Positions 1-10,469 are shown, counted from the stretch's first letter. The stretch is DNA of 64,000 nt from Achromobacter agilis (GCF_900496965.1 NZ_UFQB01000029.1:1-64000), one strand, 5' to 3'. Numbers and translations are program-made. The notes: generated by a model from the letters alone, not told the origin.

Positions 1-1
1 G

Positions 2-883
2 GCTTCGCCCGCCGCTGCCAAGATCCTGGCCGAGAAGGGCGTGGACGCCGCCAGCGTTGCCGGCACCGGCCGCGACGGCCGCGTCACCAAGGGCGACGCC
101 CTGGCCGCCAGCGCGCCCGCCAAGGCCGCTCCGGCCGCCGCTCCCGCCGCCGCTCCCGCCCCGACCACGCTGTCGCTGGACGGCCGTCCGGAACAGCGCG
201 TGCCGATGAGCCGCCTGCGCGCCCGCATCGCCGAACGCCTGCTGCAATCGCAGCAGGAAAACGCGATCCTGACGACGTTCAACGAAGTCAACATGCAGGC
301 TGTCATCGACCTGCGCGCGAAGTACAAGGACAAGTTCGAGAAAGAACACGGCATCAAGCTGGGCTTCATGTCGTTCTTCGTCAAGGCCGCCGTAGCAGCC
401 CTGAAGAAGTACCCGCTGATCAACGCCTCGATCGACGGCAAGGACATCATCTACCACGGCTACTTCGACATCGGCATCGCCGTGGGCAGCCCGCGCGGCC
501 TGGTCGTGCCGATCCTGCGCAACGCTGACCAGCTGTCCATCGCCGACATCGAAAAGACCATCGCCGACTTCGGCCGCCGCGCTGCCGACGGCAAGCTGGG
601 CATCGAAGAAATGACCGGTGGCACGTTCTCGATCTCCAACGGCGGCGTGTTCGGCTCGATGCTGTCGACCCCGATCATCAACCCGCCGCAATCGGCCATC
701 CTGGGCGTGCACGCCACCAAGGACCGCGCCGTGGTGGAAAACGGCCAGATCGTCATCCGCCCGATGAACTACCTGGCGCTGTCCTACGACCACCGCATCA
801 TCGACGGCCGCGAAGCCGTGCTGGGCCTGGTCGCCATGAAGGACGCCCTGGAAGATCCGCAGCGCCTGTTGCTGGACCTGTAA
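2..883 (+). CDS. odhB: Dihydrolipoyllysine succinyltransferase (E2 of 2-oxoglutarate dehydrogenase), 5' end missing
   Basis: E2 core of the 2-oxoglutarate dehydrogenase complex; it transfers the succinyl group from lipoamide to CoA in the TCA cycle. The reading frame is open from base 2, so the N-terminal lipoyl domain lies outside the window. The visible part starts in the peripheral E3-binding domain ([23 protein letters not shown] pattern, given here only as its position, bases 29-95), then an Ala/Pro-rich linker (bases 95-170), then the trimeric acyltransferase core ending in the catalytic [12 protein letters not shown] motif. lpdA, the E3 component, follows in the same direction after about 100 bases, as expected for an odhA-odhB-lpdA operon. 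The family is certain; succinyl rather than acetyl specificity is inferred from sequence feel and the E3 neighbour. Confidence 0.93.
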   Translation, partial: ASPAAAKILAEKGVDAASVAGTGRDGRVTKGDALAASAPAKAAPAAAPAAAPAPTTLSLDGRPEQRVPMSRLRARIAERLLQSQQENAILTTFNEVNMQAVIDLRAKYKDKFEKEHGIKLGFMSFFVKAAVAALKKYPLINASIDGKDIIYHGYFDIGIAVGSPRGLVVPILRNADQLSIADIEKTIADFGRRAADGKLGIEEMTGGTFSISNGGVFGSMLSTPIINPPQSAILGVHATKDRAVVENGQIVIRPMNYLALSYDHRIIDGREAVLGLVAMKDALEDPQRLLLDL

Positions 884-913
884 TCTCGACGCCCCGGCCC
901 GGCGCCCGCGGCG

Positions 914-953
914 GCGCCCCGGCCGGCTTCCAGCCGGCCCGCAGGGCGGGGCG
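914..953 (+). other. Intergenic stem-loop between odhB and lpdA
   Basis: An inner perfect 7-base inverted repeat (GGCCGGC at 921-927, GCCGGCC at 933-939) is enclosed by a second pairing of CGCCCC (915-920) with GGGGCG (948-953). No T run follows, so it is not an obvious intrinsic terminator. It could stabilise or partly attenuate the mRNA between the E2 and E3 genes; that role is inference. Confidence 0.45.
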
Positions 954-985
954 TGTTTCACTCAATACCTCACTGCGAGAACACT

Positions 986-2413
<1,428 letters not shown>

Positions 2414-2438
2414 TCGACGCGTAGCCGATGCAAGACGG

Positions 2439-2466
2439 GGGCGGGTTCACGGATCCGCCCTTTTTT
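2439..2466 (+). terminator. Rho-independent terminator after lpdA
   Basis: GGGCGG at 2439-2444 pairs with CCGCCC at 2455-2460 and six T residues follow. It ends the odhB-lpdA unit before zapE. Confidence 0.8.
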
Positions 2467-2493
2467 CATTTTGCTTCTTACCTGCTTTCCCAC

Positions 2494-3585
2494 ATGAACG
2501 TCAGCGAATACTACGAACACGCCCTGGCCGAACGCGGCTACAAGCCCGACAGCGCCCAGAAGCTGGCGATCGACCGGCTGCAGCGCTACTACGACGATTG
2601 GGTCAGGTTCAAATCGATGCGCTCGAACGCGCTGAAGAAACTGCTGAACCGCCCTGACGTGCCGCGCGGCGTGTACCTGTGGGGCGGGGTGGGGCGGGGC
2701 AAGAGCTTCCTGATGGACGCCTTCTACGCCACGGTGCCCGTGGTGCGCAAGACGCGCCTGCACTTCCACGAATTCATGCGGGGCGTGCATCGCGAGCTGG
2801 AAGAAGTGAAGGGCATGCAGGATCCGCTGGACGAAGTGGCCCGGCGGGTGGCAAAGCGCTACCGCCTGATCTGCTTCGACGAGTTCCACGTGTCCGACGT
2901 GGCGGACGCGATGATCCTGCACCGTCTGCTGCTCAAGCTGTTCGAATACGGCACGTCATTCGTGATGACGTCCAATTACGAGCCGTCCACGCTGTACACC
3001 GACGGCCTGCACCGGGACCGCGTGCTGCCCGCGATCAAGCTGATCCAGGCGCGCATGGACGTCATGAACGTGGACGCCGGCGTCGACTACCGCCGCCGTT
3101 CGCTGGAGCAGGTGCAGTGCTATCACACGCCGCTGGATGAGCATGCCCAGCAGGCGCTGCAGAAGGCCTTCGACACGCTGGCCGATACGCCGCCCCAGGA
3201 ACCGGTGCTGCACATCGAACACCGCGAAATCCGTGCGCTCGCGCTTGCGGGCTCGGTGGTGTGGTTCGACTTCGCCACGCTTTGCGGCGGTCCGCGTTCG
3301 CAGAACGACTACCTGGAACTGGCCAACCGTTTCCACGCGGTGATCCTGTCCGGCGTGCCCCGGATGGGGCCGCGCCAGGCATCCGAGGCGCGCCGCTTCA
3401 CCTGGCTGATCGACGTGTTCTACGACCATCGCGTAAAGCTCATTATGTCGGCCGAATGCGAACCTGAAGAGATCTACACGGAAGGCGCGCTGGCCAATGA
3501 GTTCCACCGCACCGTTTCGCGCATTCTCGAAATGCAGTCGCGAGAATACCTCGAGTCCGAACGCCGGCAGACCGTGTCGTTGTAG
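2494..3585 (+). CDS. zapE: ZapE (AFG1-like) cell division ATPase
   Basis: About 363 residues of the AFG1/ZapE family, P-loop ATPases that in E. coli associate with the Z ring during late division and stress. The Walker A motif is GGVGRGKSF, about residue 70. The Walker B region is LICFDEFHVSDVADAM, typical of the family. The ATG at 2494 (MNVSEYYEHALAERGY) gives the normal N terminus. An in-frame ATG at 2428 lies inside the upstream terminator region and was rejected. A close link with the 2-oxoglutarate dehydrogenase genes is common in related betaproteobacteria, but the terminator upstream suggests separate transcription. Confidence 0.92.
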   Translation: MNVSEYYEHALAERGYKPDSAQKLAIDRLQRYYDDWVRFKSMRSNALKKLLNRPDVPRGVYLWGGVGRGKSFLMDAFYATVPVVRKTRLHFHEFMRGVHRELEEVKGMQDPLDEVARRVAKRYRLICFDEFHVSDVADAMILHRLLLKLFEYGTSFVMTSNYEPSTLYTDGLHRDRVLPAIKLIQARMDVMNVDAGVDYRRRSLEQVQCYHTPLDEHAQQALQKAFDTLADTPPQEPVLHIEHREIRALALAGSVVWFDFATLCGGPRSQNDYLELANRFHAVILSGVPRMGPRQASEARRFTWLIDVFYDHRVKLIMSAECEPEEIYTEGALANEFHRTVSRILEMQSREYLESERRQTVSL

Positions 3586-3632
3586 TTATGCCGCATCCGC
3601 CCGGATTTTCCGGGCGGCGGGCGGATAGAATT

Positions 3633-3651
3633 AGTAATGCAAGTCATTATC
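3633..3651 (+). promoter_or_regulatory. Fur box upstream of the FecI-type sigma factor gene
   Basis: The 19-mer agtaatgcaagtcattatc matches the Fur consensus GATAATGATAATCATTATC at 14 of 19 positions, with an exact right half (CATTATC). It lies about 45 bases before the sigma factor start, the position expected for iron repression of the regulator. Confidence 0.75.
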
Positions 3652-3695
3652 AATTAAGATTTTGAGACTTCTGGTCCAGCGCCGCAGTCTCAACC

Positions 3696-4229
3696 GTGCC
3701 TTCCCCCTTCCTGTCCTCTTCGGCCCCGCGCGCGGACGCCTCGGCCGCACCCGTCGATGGCCTGTACCGCGATCACCGTCCGTGGCTGTTCGGATGGCTG
3801 CGCCGCCGGCTGGGGTGCGAGCATCGCGCCGAAGACCTTGCGCAGGACGTATTCGTCCGCGTGATCCAGGGCCGCAAGGCGGTGCGCGCCTGTGATGCCC
3901 GGGCGCTGCTGACCACGATCGCCCGGGGCCTGGTGGTGGACCACCGGCGGCACGCCGCGCTCGAGCGCGCCTACCTTGCCTACCTGGCGGCCATCCCCGA
4001 GGCTTATGCGCCTTCCCCCGAAGCGCAGGCCGAGCAGCTGCAATCGTTGGCGGAACTCGACCGCCTGCTGGATGGCTTGCCGCCCAAGGCGCGCTCGGCC
4101 TTCCTGCTGTCGCAGCTGGATGGCCTGACCTATCCCGAAATCGCCGAACGCCTGGGCGTATCCCTGAGTTCCGTGCAGCAATACATGGTGCGCGCGATAT
4201 CCGCCTGCTATGCGGCCTTCTATGGATAG
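3696..4229 (+). CDS. FecI-type ECF sigma factor
   Basis: 177-residue extracytoplasmic-function sigma factor of the iron-starvation (FecI/PvdS) group. Region 2 is visible as LYRDHRPWLFGWLRRRLG followed by EDLAQDVFVRV. Region 4 is LDRLLDGLPPKARSAFLLSQ with the helix-turn-helix continuation YPEIAERLGVSLSSVQQYM. The start is a GTG at 3696; no in-frame ATG exists near it. A Fur box precedes it, and the FecR gene overlaps its 3' end by a few bases. It should direct transcription of the receptor gene at 5266 when the receptor reports its substrate. The cognate siderophore or heme ligand cannot be read from the sequence. Confidence 0.9.
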   Translation: MPSPFLSSSAPRADASAAPVDGLYRDHRPWLFGWLRRRLGCEHRAEDLAQDVFVRVIQGRKAVRACDARALLTTIARGLVVDHRRHAALERAYLAYLAAIPEAYAPSPEAQAEQLQSLAELDRLLDGLPPKARSAFLLSQLDGLTYPEIAERLGVSLSSVQQYMVRAISACYAAFYG

Positions 4230-5177
4230 CGCGGGCGGCGCGCCGCCGGATGCCGTGGTGAGCCAGGCGATAGCCTGGTGGGTCCGGCTGCAGTCGGGCG
4301 TGGCCGGCGCGGACGATCGCCGATCGTGCGAGTCCTGGCTGGCGCAGGATCCCGCGCATCGCCAGGCCTGGGACCGGCTCCAGCGCATCGGCCGCGATGC
4401 GCGCCGCGTGCCTTCCGAACTGGCGCACGCGGCGCTGGCCGCGCCGCAATCGGCGGGCCGCCGGGCGGTCCTGCGCGGACTGTTGGCGGTCTCGGGCGCC
4501 GCCATGACCGGCTGGGCGGGCTACCGCCATGCGCCCTGGCAGCGCCTGGCCGCGGACCTGAGCACCCGCATCGGCGAGCGGCGCGCCGTGCAGCTGGCCG
4601 ACGGACTGCACATCACCCTGAACAGCGATAGCGCGGTGCGCCTGCACCTGCAGCGCGAGGCCCGCGGCATCGATCTGCTGCGCGGCGAAATGCTGGTGCA
4701 CACCGAATCGCGCCCCGGCGTCGCCGCGCTGCGCGTGGATGCCGGCTACGGCGAGTTGCGCGCCGACACCGCGCGCTTTGACCTGCGGCGCACGGACGGG
4801 GGGCGCGCATGAGCGTCTACGAAGGCAGTGTGCAACTGCTGCGCGCGGACGCGACGACGCTGGCAGCGGCGGGGGAGCGGTTGACGTTCTCGGATGGCGG
4901 CGAGATCGGCCGCGAGGCCTCGGATCGGGACGGGCTGGCCTGGGTCGACGGCATGGTGGTGGCGAAGGACTGGCGCCTGGACCATTTCGCGCGCTACCTG
5001 GCCCGCCAACGGGTCGGCATGATCCGTGTGGACCCGGCGGTGGCCGGGTTGCGGCTGTCGGGCGTCTTTCCGCTGGACGACGCCGAGCGCGCGCTCAAGG
5101 CGCTGGAGGCCGCCTTGCCCATCAGCGTAACGCGGCACACGCAGTACTTGTTGTGGGTGGGGCCCCGCGACATCTGA
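4222..5177 (+). pseudogene. FecR-type anti-sigma factor/regulator, split by a frameshift
   Basis: Inner membrane regulator that links the receptor to the FecI sigma factor. The first frame (ATG at 4222, or 4210) encodes the N-terminal DUF4880 domain (VSQAIAWWVRLQ), a membrane segment near residues 80-97 (VLRGLLAVSGAAMTGWAGY) and half of the FecR periplasmic domain, and stops at 4812. The other half (RMSVYEGSVQLL, then the C-terminal STN-like domain ending YLLWVGPRDI) continues in the -1 frame from about 4800; its first ATG is 4809, giving a 4-base ATGA overlap. The break lies at a run of six G at 4798-4803. One extra G, or a -1 slip, restores a normal protein of about 318 residues. It may be a sequencing error, a real loss or slippage. 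The detached C half has no export signal. Confidence 0.8.
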
Positions 5178-5195
5178 CCGTTACAAATTTCCCGG

Positions 5196-5214
5196 CCTGC
5201 ACCTTGCAGGTTTT
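5196..5214 (+). terminator. Possible weak terminator between fecR and the receptor gene
   Basis: CCTGCA (5196-5201) pairs with TGCAGG (5205-5210) around a 3-base loop, then TTTT. The stem is short and the T run brief, so it may only pause transcription or attenuate read-through into the receptor gene. Confidence 0.35.
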
Positions 5215-5265
5215 CGGATCCCGTGCGGAAAGCAGGAATAGACATCACCGTACTGGGAGAGTTTC

Positions 5266-7770
5266 GTGTCCGCTTCACTCCACTCGCGCTTGCGCGCATC
5301 CCTGACCGCAGGCCGCCTGGCCGTGCTGGCCGCCACCTGCGCAGGCGCGTTCGCCGCCGGCATGCCGCAGGCCTGGGCGCAATCCGTTCCCGCCGCCAAT
5401 GCGCAGCGCAGCTACCAGATCGCCGCGGGGCCGCTGGCCGACGCCTTGACGCAGTTCGCGCGCGGCGCCGGAGTAGTCCTGTCGTTCGATCCCGCGCTGG
5501 TGCGTGGCCGCCGCTCGGAAGGCCTGGACGGCGCCTATTCGGTGAGCGCCGGGTTTGCCCGCCTCCTGTCGGGCAGCGGCCTGCAGGCGCGCGCACAGTC
5601 GGGCAACAGCTGGACCCTGGTACAGGCGTCGTCGTTCGAGGGCGACACGACGACGCTGGCGCCCGTGACGGTGTCGGGCATGTCCGACAGCGCGCTGGCG
5701 CCGACGGTGGGCTACGTGGCCACGGCCAGCGCCAGCGCCACCAAGACCGACACGCCGCTGATCGAGACGCCGCAGTCCGTGTCCGTCGTCACCCGCGAGC
5801 AGATGACGGAGCAGGGCGCGCAGACGCTGAACCAGGTGCTGCGCTATACCGCGGGCGTGGCGACGGAGACGCGCGGCGCCACGGCTACGCGGCTGGACCA
5901 GTTCAGCGTGCGCGGATTCTCGGCCTCGACCTACCTGGACGGACTGCGGGTGTTCGGCGGCCGCGACGCCTTGCCGCAGGTGGATGCCTACCGCCTGGAG
6001 CGCGTGGACGTGCTGAAGGGGCCGGCGTCGGTCATGTACGGGCAGGGCGGCCCGGGCGGCGTGGTCAACCAGGTCAGCAAGCGCCCGCTGGATGAGACGC
6101 TGCGCGAAGTCGAAGTGCAGGTCGGCAACTACGATTACCGCCGCGCCAACTTCGACTTCGGCGGGGCGCTGGACGGCGAAGGCAAGTACCTGTACCGGCT
6201 GGTTGGCTCGGGCTATATGTCCGACGGCCAGGTCAAGGACACCAAGGAGCGCCGGTACTTCGTGTCGCCGGCCTTCACGTGGCGGCCCAATGGCGACACG
6301 TCGCTCACGGTGCTGACGAATTTCCAGCACGACCCCGATATGGGCTCGTATGGCAGCGTCTCGTCCATGCGCACGCTGCGCTCGGCGCCGGACGGCATCC
6401 GCCTGCCGGCGGACTACTACGACGGCGATGCCAACTTCGAAGAAAGCGACCGCAAGAGCTATTCGCTGGGCTACGTGCTGGAACACCGGTTCAACGACAC
6501 CTTCAAGGCGTCGCAAAGCCTGCGCTGGACGCACGCCGAAGCCCGGTACCGCAGCGTCTACGGCGCGATGACCAGCAACTACGGCTATACGGACAACACC
6601 TACCTGTACCAGCAGCGCTCGTCGATCGCGACCGACGTCGACGTGGGGGCGCTGACGCTCGACAATAACCTGCAGGCGCGCTTCAACACCGGCGCCTTCG
6701 ATCACACCGTGCTGCTGGGCCTCGATTACCAGCACGTGAAGACGGATACGTTGTCCGGGTTCGGCACCGCGCCGGCGCTCAACGTGCTGAATCCGGACAA
6801 CCGCCAGCACATTCCCGTGCCGGCGTTCTCCACCGACGCCACCTCCAAGCAATACCAGACGGGCCTGTACTTCCAGGACCAGATCCGGATCGACCGCCTG
6901 TCGGTGCTGCTGGGCGGGCGCTACGATTGGTCGCGCACCGTCGGCGAAACCACCACGCTCGCGACCGGCCGCGTCGCGCCTTCGAAGCTGGACGCCGAGG
7001 CCTTCTCGGGCCGGCTGGGCGTCATCTACAACTTCGACAACGGCGTGGCGCCGTACTTCAGCTACTCGGAATCGTTCGAGCCGCAATCGGGAACGGGCTG
7101 GAACAATACGCCGTTCAAGCCGATCGAGGGCAAGCAGTACGAAGTGGGCATCAAGTACCAGCCTCCGGGCAGCGCCACGATGCTGACGGCGGCCGCCTTC
7201 GATATCCGCCGCGAGAACATGACGACCACCGATCCGGATCCCGCCCATATCTGCGGGACGACGGGCGGACGCTGCTCCATCCAGGCGGGCGAACTGCGCA
7301 CGCAGGGCATCGAGCTGGAAGCCAAGACCGAGCCCCTGCGCGGGCTGACGCTGGTGGCGGCGTATTCGCTGATGGACAACGAGTATTCCAAGGCCTATCC
7401 CAGCGTGGCGGGGCTGAATCTGAAAGGCAAGACGCCGGTGGGCGTGCCGTCGCAACAGGCCTCCGCCTGGGCGCGCTACCAGTTGCAGGAAGGCCCGCTG
7501 GCGGGCCTGGGCGTGGGCGGCGGCGTGCGCTATATCGGTTCGTCGTACGGAGACGAGACCAACTCCCTGAAGATTCCCTCGGTCACGCTGTTCGACCTGA
7601 TGCTGGACTATGACCTGGGCCGCGCCTCGCCTTCGCTGAAAGGCATGCAGGTGGCGCTCAACGTGCAGAACCTGTTCGACAAGGAGTACATCGCCTCGTG
7701 CGCGGGGGATTCCTGGTGCTGGTACGGCTATCAACGCTCGATCAGGGCCAGCCTGAGGTACCGCTGGTAG
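5266..7770 (+). CDS. TonB-dependent siderophore receptor with N-terminal signalling domain
   Basis: 834-residue outer membrane transducer of the FecA/FpvA type. A signal peptide (to about residue 38, AQAWAQ-like cleavage) is followed by an STN signalling domain (RSYQIAAGPLADALTQFARGAGVVLSF, cited by its range near residues 47-75). A plug domain follows (TPQSVSVVTREQM, YLDGLRVFGG, DVLKGPASVMYGQGGPGG), then a beta-barrel ending in SLRYRW, whose terminal aromatic residue is the BAM signal. The start is GTG at 5266, with GGGAG a few bases upstream. The STN domain, together with the adjacent sigma factor and FecR, indicates surface signalling. Plug and barrel features fit ferric siderophores of the FhuE/FpvA group, but the ligand is not determined. 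If the FecR frameshift is real, induction may be altered. Confidence 0.9.
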   Translation: MSASLHSRLRASLTAGRLAVLAATCAGAFAAGMPQAWAQSVPAANAQRSYQIAAGPLADALTQFARGAGVVLSFDPALVRGRRSEGLDGAYSVSAGFARLLSGSGLQARAQSGNSWTLVQASSFEGDTTTLAPVTVSGMSDSALAPTVGYVATASASATKTDTPLIETPQSVSVVTREQMTEQGAQTLNQVLRYTAGVATETRGATATRLDQFSVRGFSASTYLDGLRVFGGRDALPQVDAYRLERVDVLKGPASVMYGQGGPGGVVNQVSKRPLDETLREVEVQVGNYDYRRANFDFGGALDGEGKYLYRLVGSGYMSDGQVKDTKERRYFVSPAFTWRPNGDTSLTVLTNFQHDPDMGSYGSVSSMRTLRSAPDGIRLPADYYDGDANFEESDRKSYSLGYVLEHRFNDTFKASQSLRWTHAEARYRSVYGAMTSNYGYTDNTYLYQQRSSIATDVDVGALTLDNNLQARFNTGAFDHTVLLGLDYQHVKTDTLSGFGTAPALNVLNPDNRQHIPVPAFSTDATSKQYQTGLYFQDQIRIDRLSVLLGGRYDWSRTVGETTTLATGRVAPSKLDAEAFSGRLGVIYNFDNGVAPYFSYSESFEPQSGTGWNNTPFKPIEGKQYEVGIKYQPPGSATMLTAAAFDIRRENMTTTDPDPAHICGTTGGRCSIQAGELRTQGIELEAKTEPLRGLTLVAAYSLMDNEYSKAYPSVAGLNLKGKTPVGVPSQQASAWARYQLQEGPLAGLGVGGGVRYIGSSYGDETNSLKIPSVTLFDLMLDYDLGRASPSLKGMQVALNVQNLFDKEYIASCAGDSWCWYGYQRSIRASLRYRW

Positions 7771-7797
7771 GGCAGGCATTTTCTCTCATATCGTATT

Positions 7798-7816
7798 GAG
7801 AATGGTTATAATTTAA
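7798..7816 (+). promoter_or_regulatory. Probable Fur box overlapping a -10 element
   Basis: gagaatggttataatttaa matches the Fur consensus at 12 of 19 positions. A perfect TATAAT (7807-7812) lies inside it, about 75 bases before the next gene, so Fur binding would block this promoter. No convincing -35 was seen. Confidence 0.5.
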
Positions 7817-7885
7817 GCTCAGCCGAATCGGATCCTGCCGCGGGGCAGGGTCCGGCCAGGCGCCTCGACTAAAGGAAAATCAATA

Positions 7886-8518
7886 ATGGCATTCGCAAGG
7901 ACTTTGGCCGCCATCGCTCTCCTGGGCGCGGCGGGCGCTGCGCAGGCGCATTTCGTTTGGCTGGAACGCAGCGCCCAGGGGCCGGCCAAGGCATACTTCG
8001 GCGAGTGGGCGGACGATTTGCGCGAGAAGCGCGACGGTCTGCTCGGCAAAATCATGATTTCGCCCGTGGTGACGGGCGCCGACGGCAAGGAATTGAAGGC
8101 CTCGGCCGATGGCGTGGATTTCATCGAATTCGCGGCGGCGGGCAAGGGCGACGTGCGCCTGCGCCAGCCCTATCAGTTCAAGGACACCCTGGTGCAGTAC
8201 GGCGCCAAGGCCGGCCGCGAAGATACCGCCGCCAAGCTGGACCTGGAGCTCGTGCCGGCCGCCGCGGGCGCCAATGCTTTCGTGCTGCAGTTCAAGGGCA
8301 AGCCCCTGGCCAAGACGGAAGTCACCGTGTTCGGCCCGCCCAAATGGGAAAAGCGTTTCCATAGCGACGAGAACGGCCGCATCGAGATCACGACGCCCTG
8401 GCCGGGCCAATACGTGCTGGAAGCCGCCCACGTCGAAGACAAGGCGGGCGAGGCCGGCGGCAAGACCTACGCCAAGATCCGCTACGTATCCACCCTGACC
8501 TTCAACGTGTCCCAGTGA
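7886..8518 (+). CDS. Periplasmic DUF4198-like iron-associated protein
   Basis: 210 residues with a clear signal peptide (cleavage after AAGAAQA, about residue 20) followed by HFVWLER, a mature N terminus with a histidine that is typical of DUF4198-type periplasmic proteins implicated in metal handling. The rest looks like beta-sandwich, with a late segment NGRIEITTPWPGQYVLEAAHVED typical of the family (near residues 170-192). It heads a four-gene operon with translational overlaps and a probable Fur box. Role in iron uptake is inferred from neighbours; the biochemical activity is unknown. Confidence 0.75.
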   Translation: MAFARTLAAIALLGAAGAAQAHFVWLERSAQGPAKAYFGEWADDLREKRDGLLGKIMISPVVTGADGKELKASADGVDFIEFAAAGKGDVRLRQPYQFKDTLVQYGAKAGREDTAAKLDLELVPAAAGANAFVLQFKGKPLAKTEVTVFGPPKWEKRFHSDENGRIEITTPWPGQYVLEAAHVEDKAGEAGGKTYAKIRYVSTLTFNVSQ

Positions 8519-8823
8519 AAGCTCCCGCTGCCGGCGCAGGCATGATGCGCTACCGCCTCGCCGTCTTTTCCCGGGCGGCGGCCGCCATTCTGGGCGGCTA
8601 TCTCCTGGCCTCCGCGGCCGCGGCCTGCCTGGCGGTCTGGCTGCCCATGCGGCGTCCGGACGCGGTGGTGACGGCGCAGATGTTGTCCTTTGTGTTCTAT
8701 GCCTGCGGCGTGATCTGGGTATTCGCCACGCGCAACGCCTGGCGCGCCTGGGCCGGCATCCTGATGCCGGCCGCCCTGTTGGGCTTCCTGTTCCTGGCCG
8801 GGCGCACGATGGGGGTGGCATGA
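8515..8823 (+). CDS. Small membrane protein, DUF3649-like
   Basis: 102 residues with about three hydrophobic segments (AAAILGGYLLASAAAACLAVWL; MLSFVFYACGVIWVFA; WAGILMPAALLGFLFLAG). GTG at 8515 overlaps the previous stop as GTGA; ATG codons at 8542 and 8545 are alternatives and give a more usual N terminus for the family (MRYRLAVFSRAAAAILGGY). It lies between the periplasmic protein and the PepSY protein, an order common in iron-regulated operons of related bacteria. No enzymatic motif is visible. Confidence 0.75.
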   Translation: MKAPAAGAGMMRYRLAVFSRAAAAILGGYLLASAAAACLAVWLPMRRPDAVVTAQMLSFVFYACGVIWVFATRNAWRAWAGILMPAALLGFLFLAGRTMGVA

Positions 8824-10469
8824 CGGGGGCACGGACAAAAGGGCAGGGTGGCAAGGCGCAGGGCGAAGAAGGCCTGCGCCAGTCCATGTCCTGGTTGCAT
8901 ACCTGGTCGGGGCTGATCTTCGGCTGGGTGTTGTTCGCGATGTTCCTGACCGGCACCCTGGCGTTCTTCCGTCCCGAGATCACGCACTGGATGCAGCCCG
9001 AGATCGACGCGAAGCCCGTGCCCGCCGCGCAGGCCGTGGCGACGGCGCAGCGCTACCTCGACGCGCACGCGCCCGATGCCACCCGCTGGTTCATCACTCC
9101 CCCTTCGGACCGCGAGCCCCTCATTCAACTGCTCTATCAGGTGCCCAAGCCCAAGCCGGGCGAGCGCGGTTTCGTGCGGGCCAAGCTGGACCCCGCCACC
9201 GGGCAGGCGGTGACCGCGCGCGAGACGCGCGGCGGCGATTTCTTCTACCGATTCCATTTCGAGCTCGAAACCGCATTTCCCTGGGGCCGATGGTTGGCCA
9301 GCATCGCGGGCATGTTCATGCTGGTGGCGATCATCAGCGGCATCATCACCCACAAGAAAATATTCGCGGATTTCTTTACGTTCCGGCCAAAAAAAGGCGG
9401 TCAACGCGCCTGGATGGACGGCCACAACGCCTTGTCGGTGCTGGGGCTGCCGTTCCACCTGATGATCACCTTCAGCGGCCTGGTGCTGTTCATGACCATG
9501 CTGATGCCGGCGGGCATCCAGGCCGTCTATGAAAGCCCGCGCCAGTACACCGACGAAGTCTTCAAGTCCTTCAAGGTCACGCCCTCTCGCAAAGAACCTG
9601 CGCCCTTGTTGCCGCTCGCGCCGTTGGTAGAGCAGGCCCAGCAGCATTGGCAGGGCCGCGTGGGCCGCGTCGTCGTCAACCACCCCGGCGATGCCGGCGC
9701 GACCGTCACGTTGGTGCGCGACGCCGCCGACGGCGTCTCGTTCGGCCGCCTGGCGCCCTACATGCGCCTGGACGGCGTGAGCGGCAAGCTGCTGGAAGGC
9801 GAGGACGAGCTCAGCGCCACGGTGCGCACGGCCGGCGTGGTGAGCGGCCTGCACCTGGGCCTGTTCGCCGCGCCGCTGCTGCGCTGGCTCTATTTCCTGG
9901 TCAGCCTGGCGGGCACGGGGATGGTGGGCTCGGGCCTGGTGCTGTGGATCGCCAAGCGCCGCCAGAAGGCGCGTCCGGGAGCCCGCGAGGCGTTCTCGCT
10001 GCGCCTCGTGGATGCGCTCAACGCCGGCACCATCGCGGGCCTGTTCATCTCGGTCGCGGCCTTTTTCTGGGCCAACCGCCTGCTGCCCGCGGACATGGCC
10101 GGCCGGCAGGTCTGGGAGGTGCGCGCTTTCTTCGCCGGCTGGGGCCTGTCGCTCGTCTATGCGTTCCTGTTCCAGCAACGCAAGTGGCGCGACCTGCTCG
10201 CGGCCGGCGCGGCGGCGCTGGCGCTGGTGCCCGTGGTCAATGCGCTGACGACCTCGCGCCATCTGGGCGTGTCGCTGCCGGCGGGCGACTGGGTCATGGC
10301 GGGTTTCGACCTGACTTGCCTGGCCGGCGCGCTGTTGCTCGCTTGGATGGCCCGCAAAGCGGCCCGGGCTGGCAAGGCGCAGGCCAAGGGCCATCCCGCC
10401 GCGCCGCGCGTTCCGTCCCAACCGGCGCCTTCGCAGGCTGCCTACGAACCGAGAGGTGATACGCCATGA
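8820..10469 (+). CDS. PepSY-domain membrane protein, probable iron-uptake reductase-type
   Basis: 549 residues of the PepSY-associated TM helix family (PiuB-like), often Fur-regulated and thought to be involved in ferric siderophore reduction at the inner membrane. Visible are an N-terminal helix after HTWSGLIFGWVLFAMFLTGTLAFF, a periplasmic PepSY region, the helix LASIAGMFMLVAIISGIITHKKIF, a conserved WMDGHNALSVLGLPFHLMITFSGLV, and a C-terminal bundle of four or more helices. Several membrane-flanking histidines could hold heme, which is inference. ATG at 8820 overlaps the previous TGA, and its own stop overlaps the next ATG, so translation is coupled. Confidence 0.85.
   Translation: MTGARTKGQGGKAQGEEGLRQSMSWLHTWSGLIFGWVLFAMFLTGTLAFFRPEITHWMQPEIDAKPVPAAQAVATAQRYLDAHAPDATRWFITPPSDREPLIQLLYQVPKPKPGERGFVRAKLDPATGQAVTARETRGGDFFYRFHFELETAFPWGRWLASIAGMFMLVAIISGIITHKKIFADFFTFRPKKGGQRAWMDGHNALSVLGLPFHLMITFSGLVLFMTMLMPAGIQAVYESPRQYTDEVFKSFKVTPSRKEPAPLLPLAPLVEQAQQHWQGRVGRVVVNHPGDAGATVTLVRDAADGVSFGRLAPYMRLDGVSGKLLEGEDELSATVRTAGVVSGLHLGLFAAPLLRWLYFLVSLAGTGMVGSGLVLWIAKRRQKARPGAREAFSLRLVDALNAGTIAGLFISVAAFFWANRLLPADMAGRQVWEVRAFFAGWGLSLVYAFLFQQRKWRDLLAAGAAALALVPVVNALTTSRHLGVSLPAGDWVMAGFDLTCLAGALLLAWMARKAARAGKAQAKGHPAAPRVPSQPAPSQAAYEPRGDTP

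Noticed and set aside
5227..5251. GGAAAG, 16 bases, CGT as a FecI-type promoter for the receptor
   Set aside because: The transcript start would fall in the ribosome site, leaving no room for a leader; the match is short enough to be chance.
5275..7779. 834-codon open frame antisense to the siderophore receptor
   Set aside because: Mirror frame of the receptor; no ribosome site, signal or family features.
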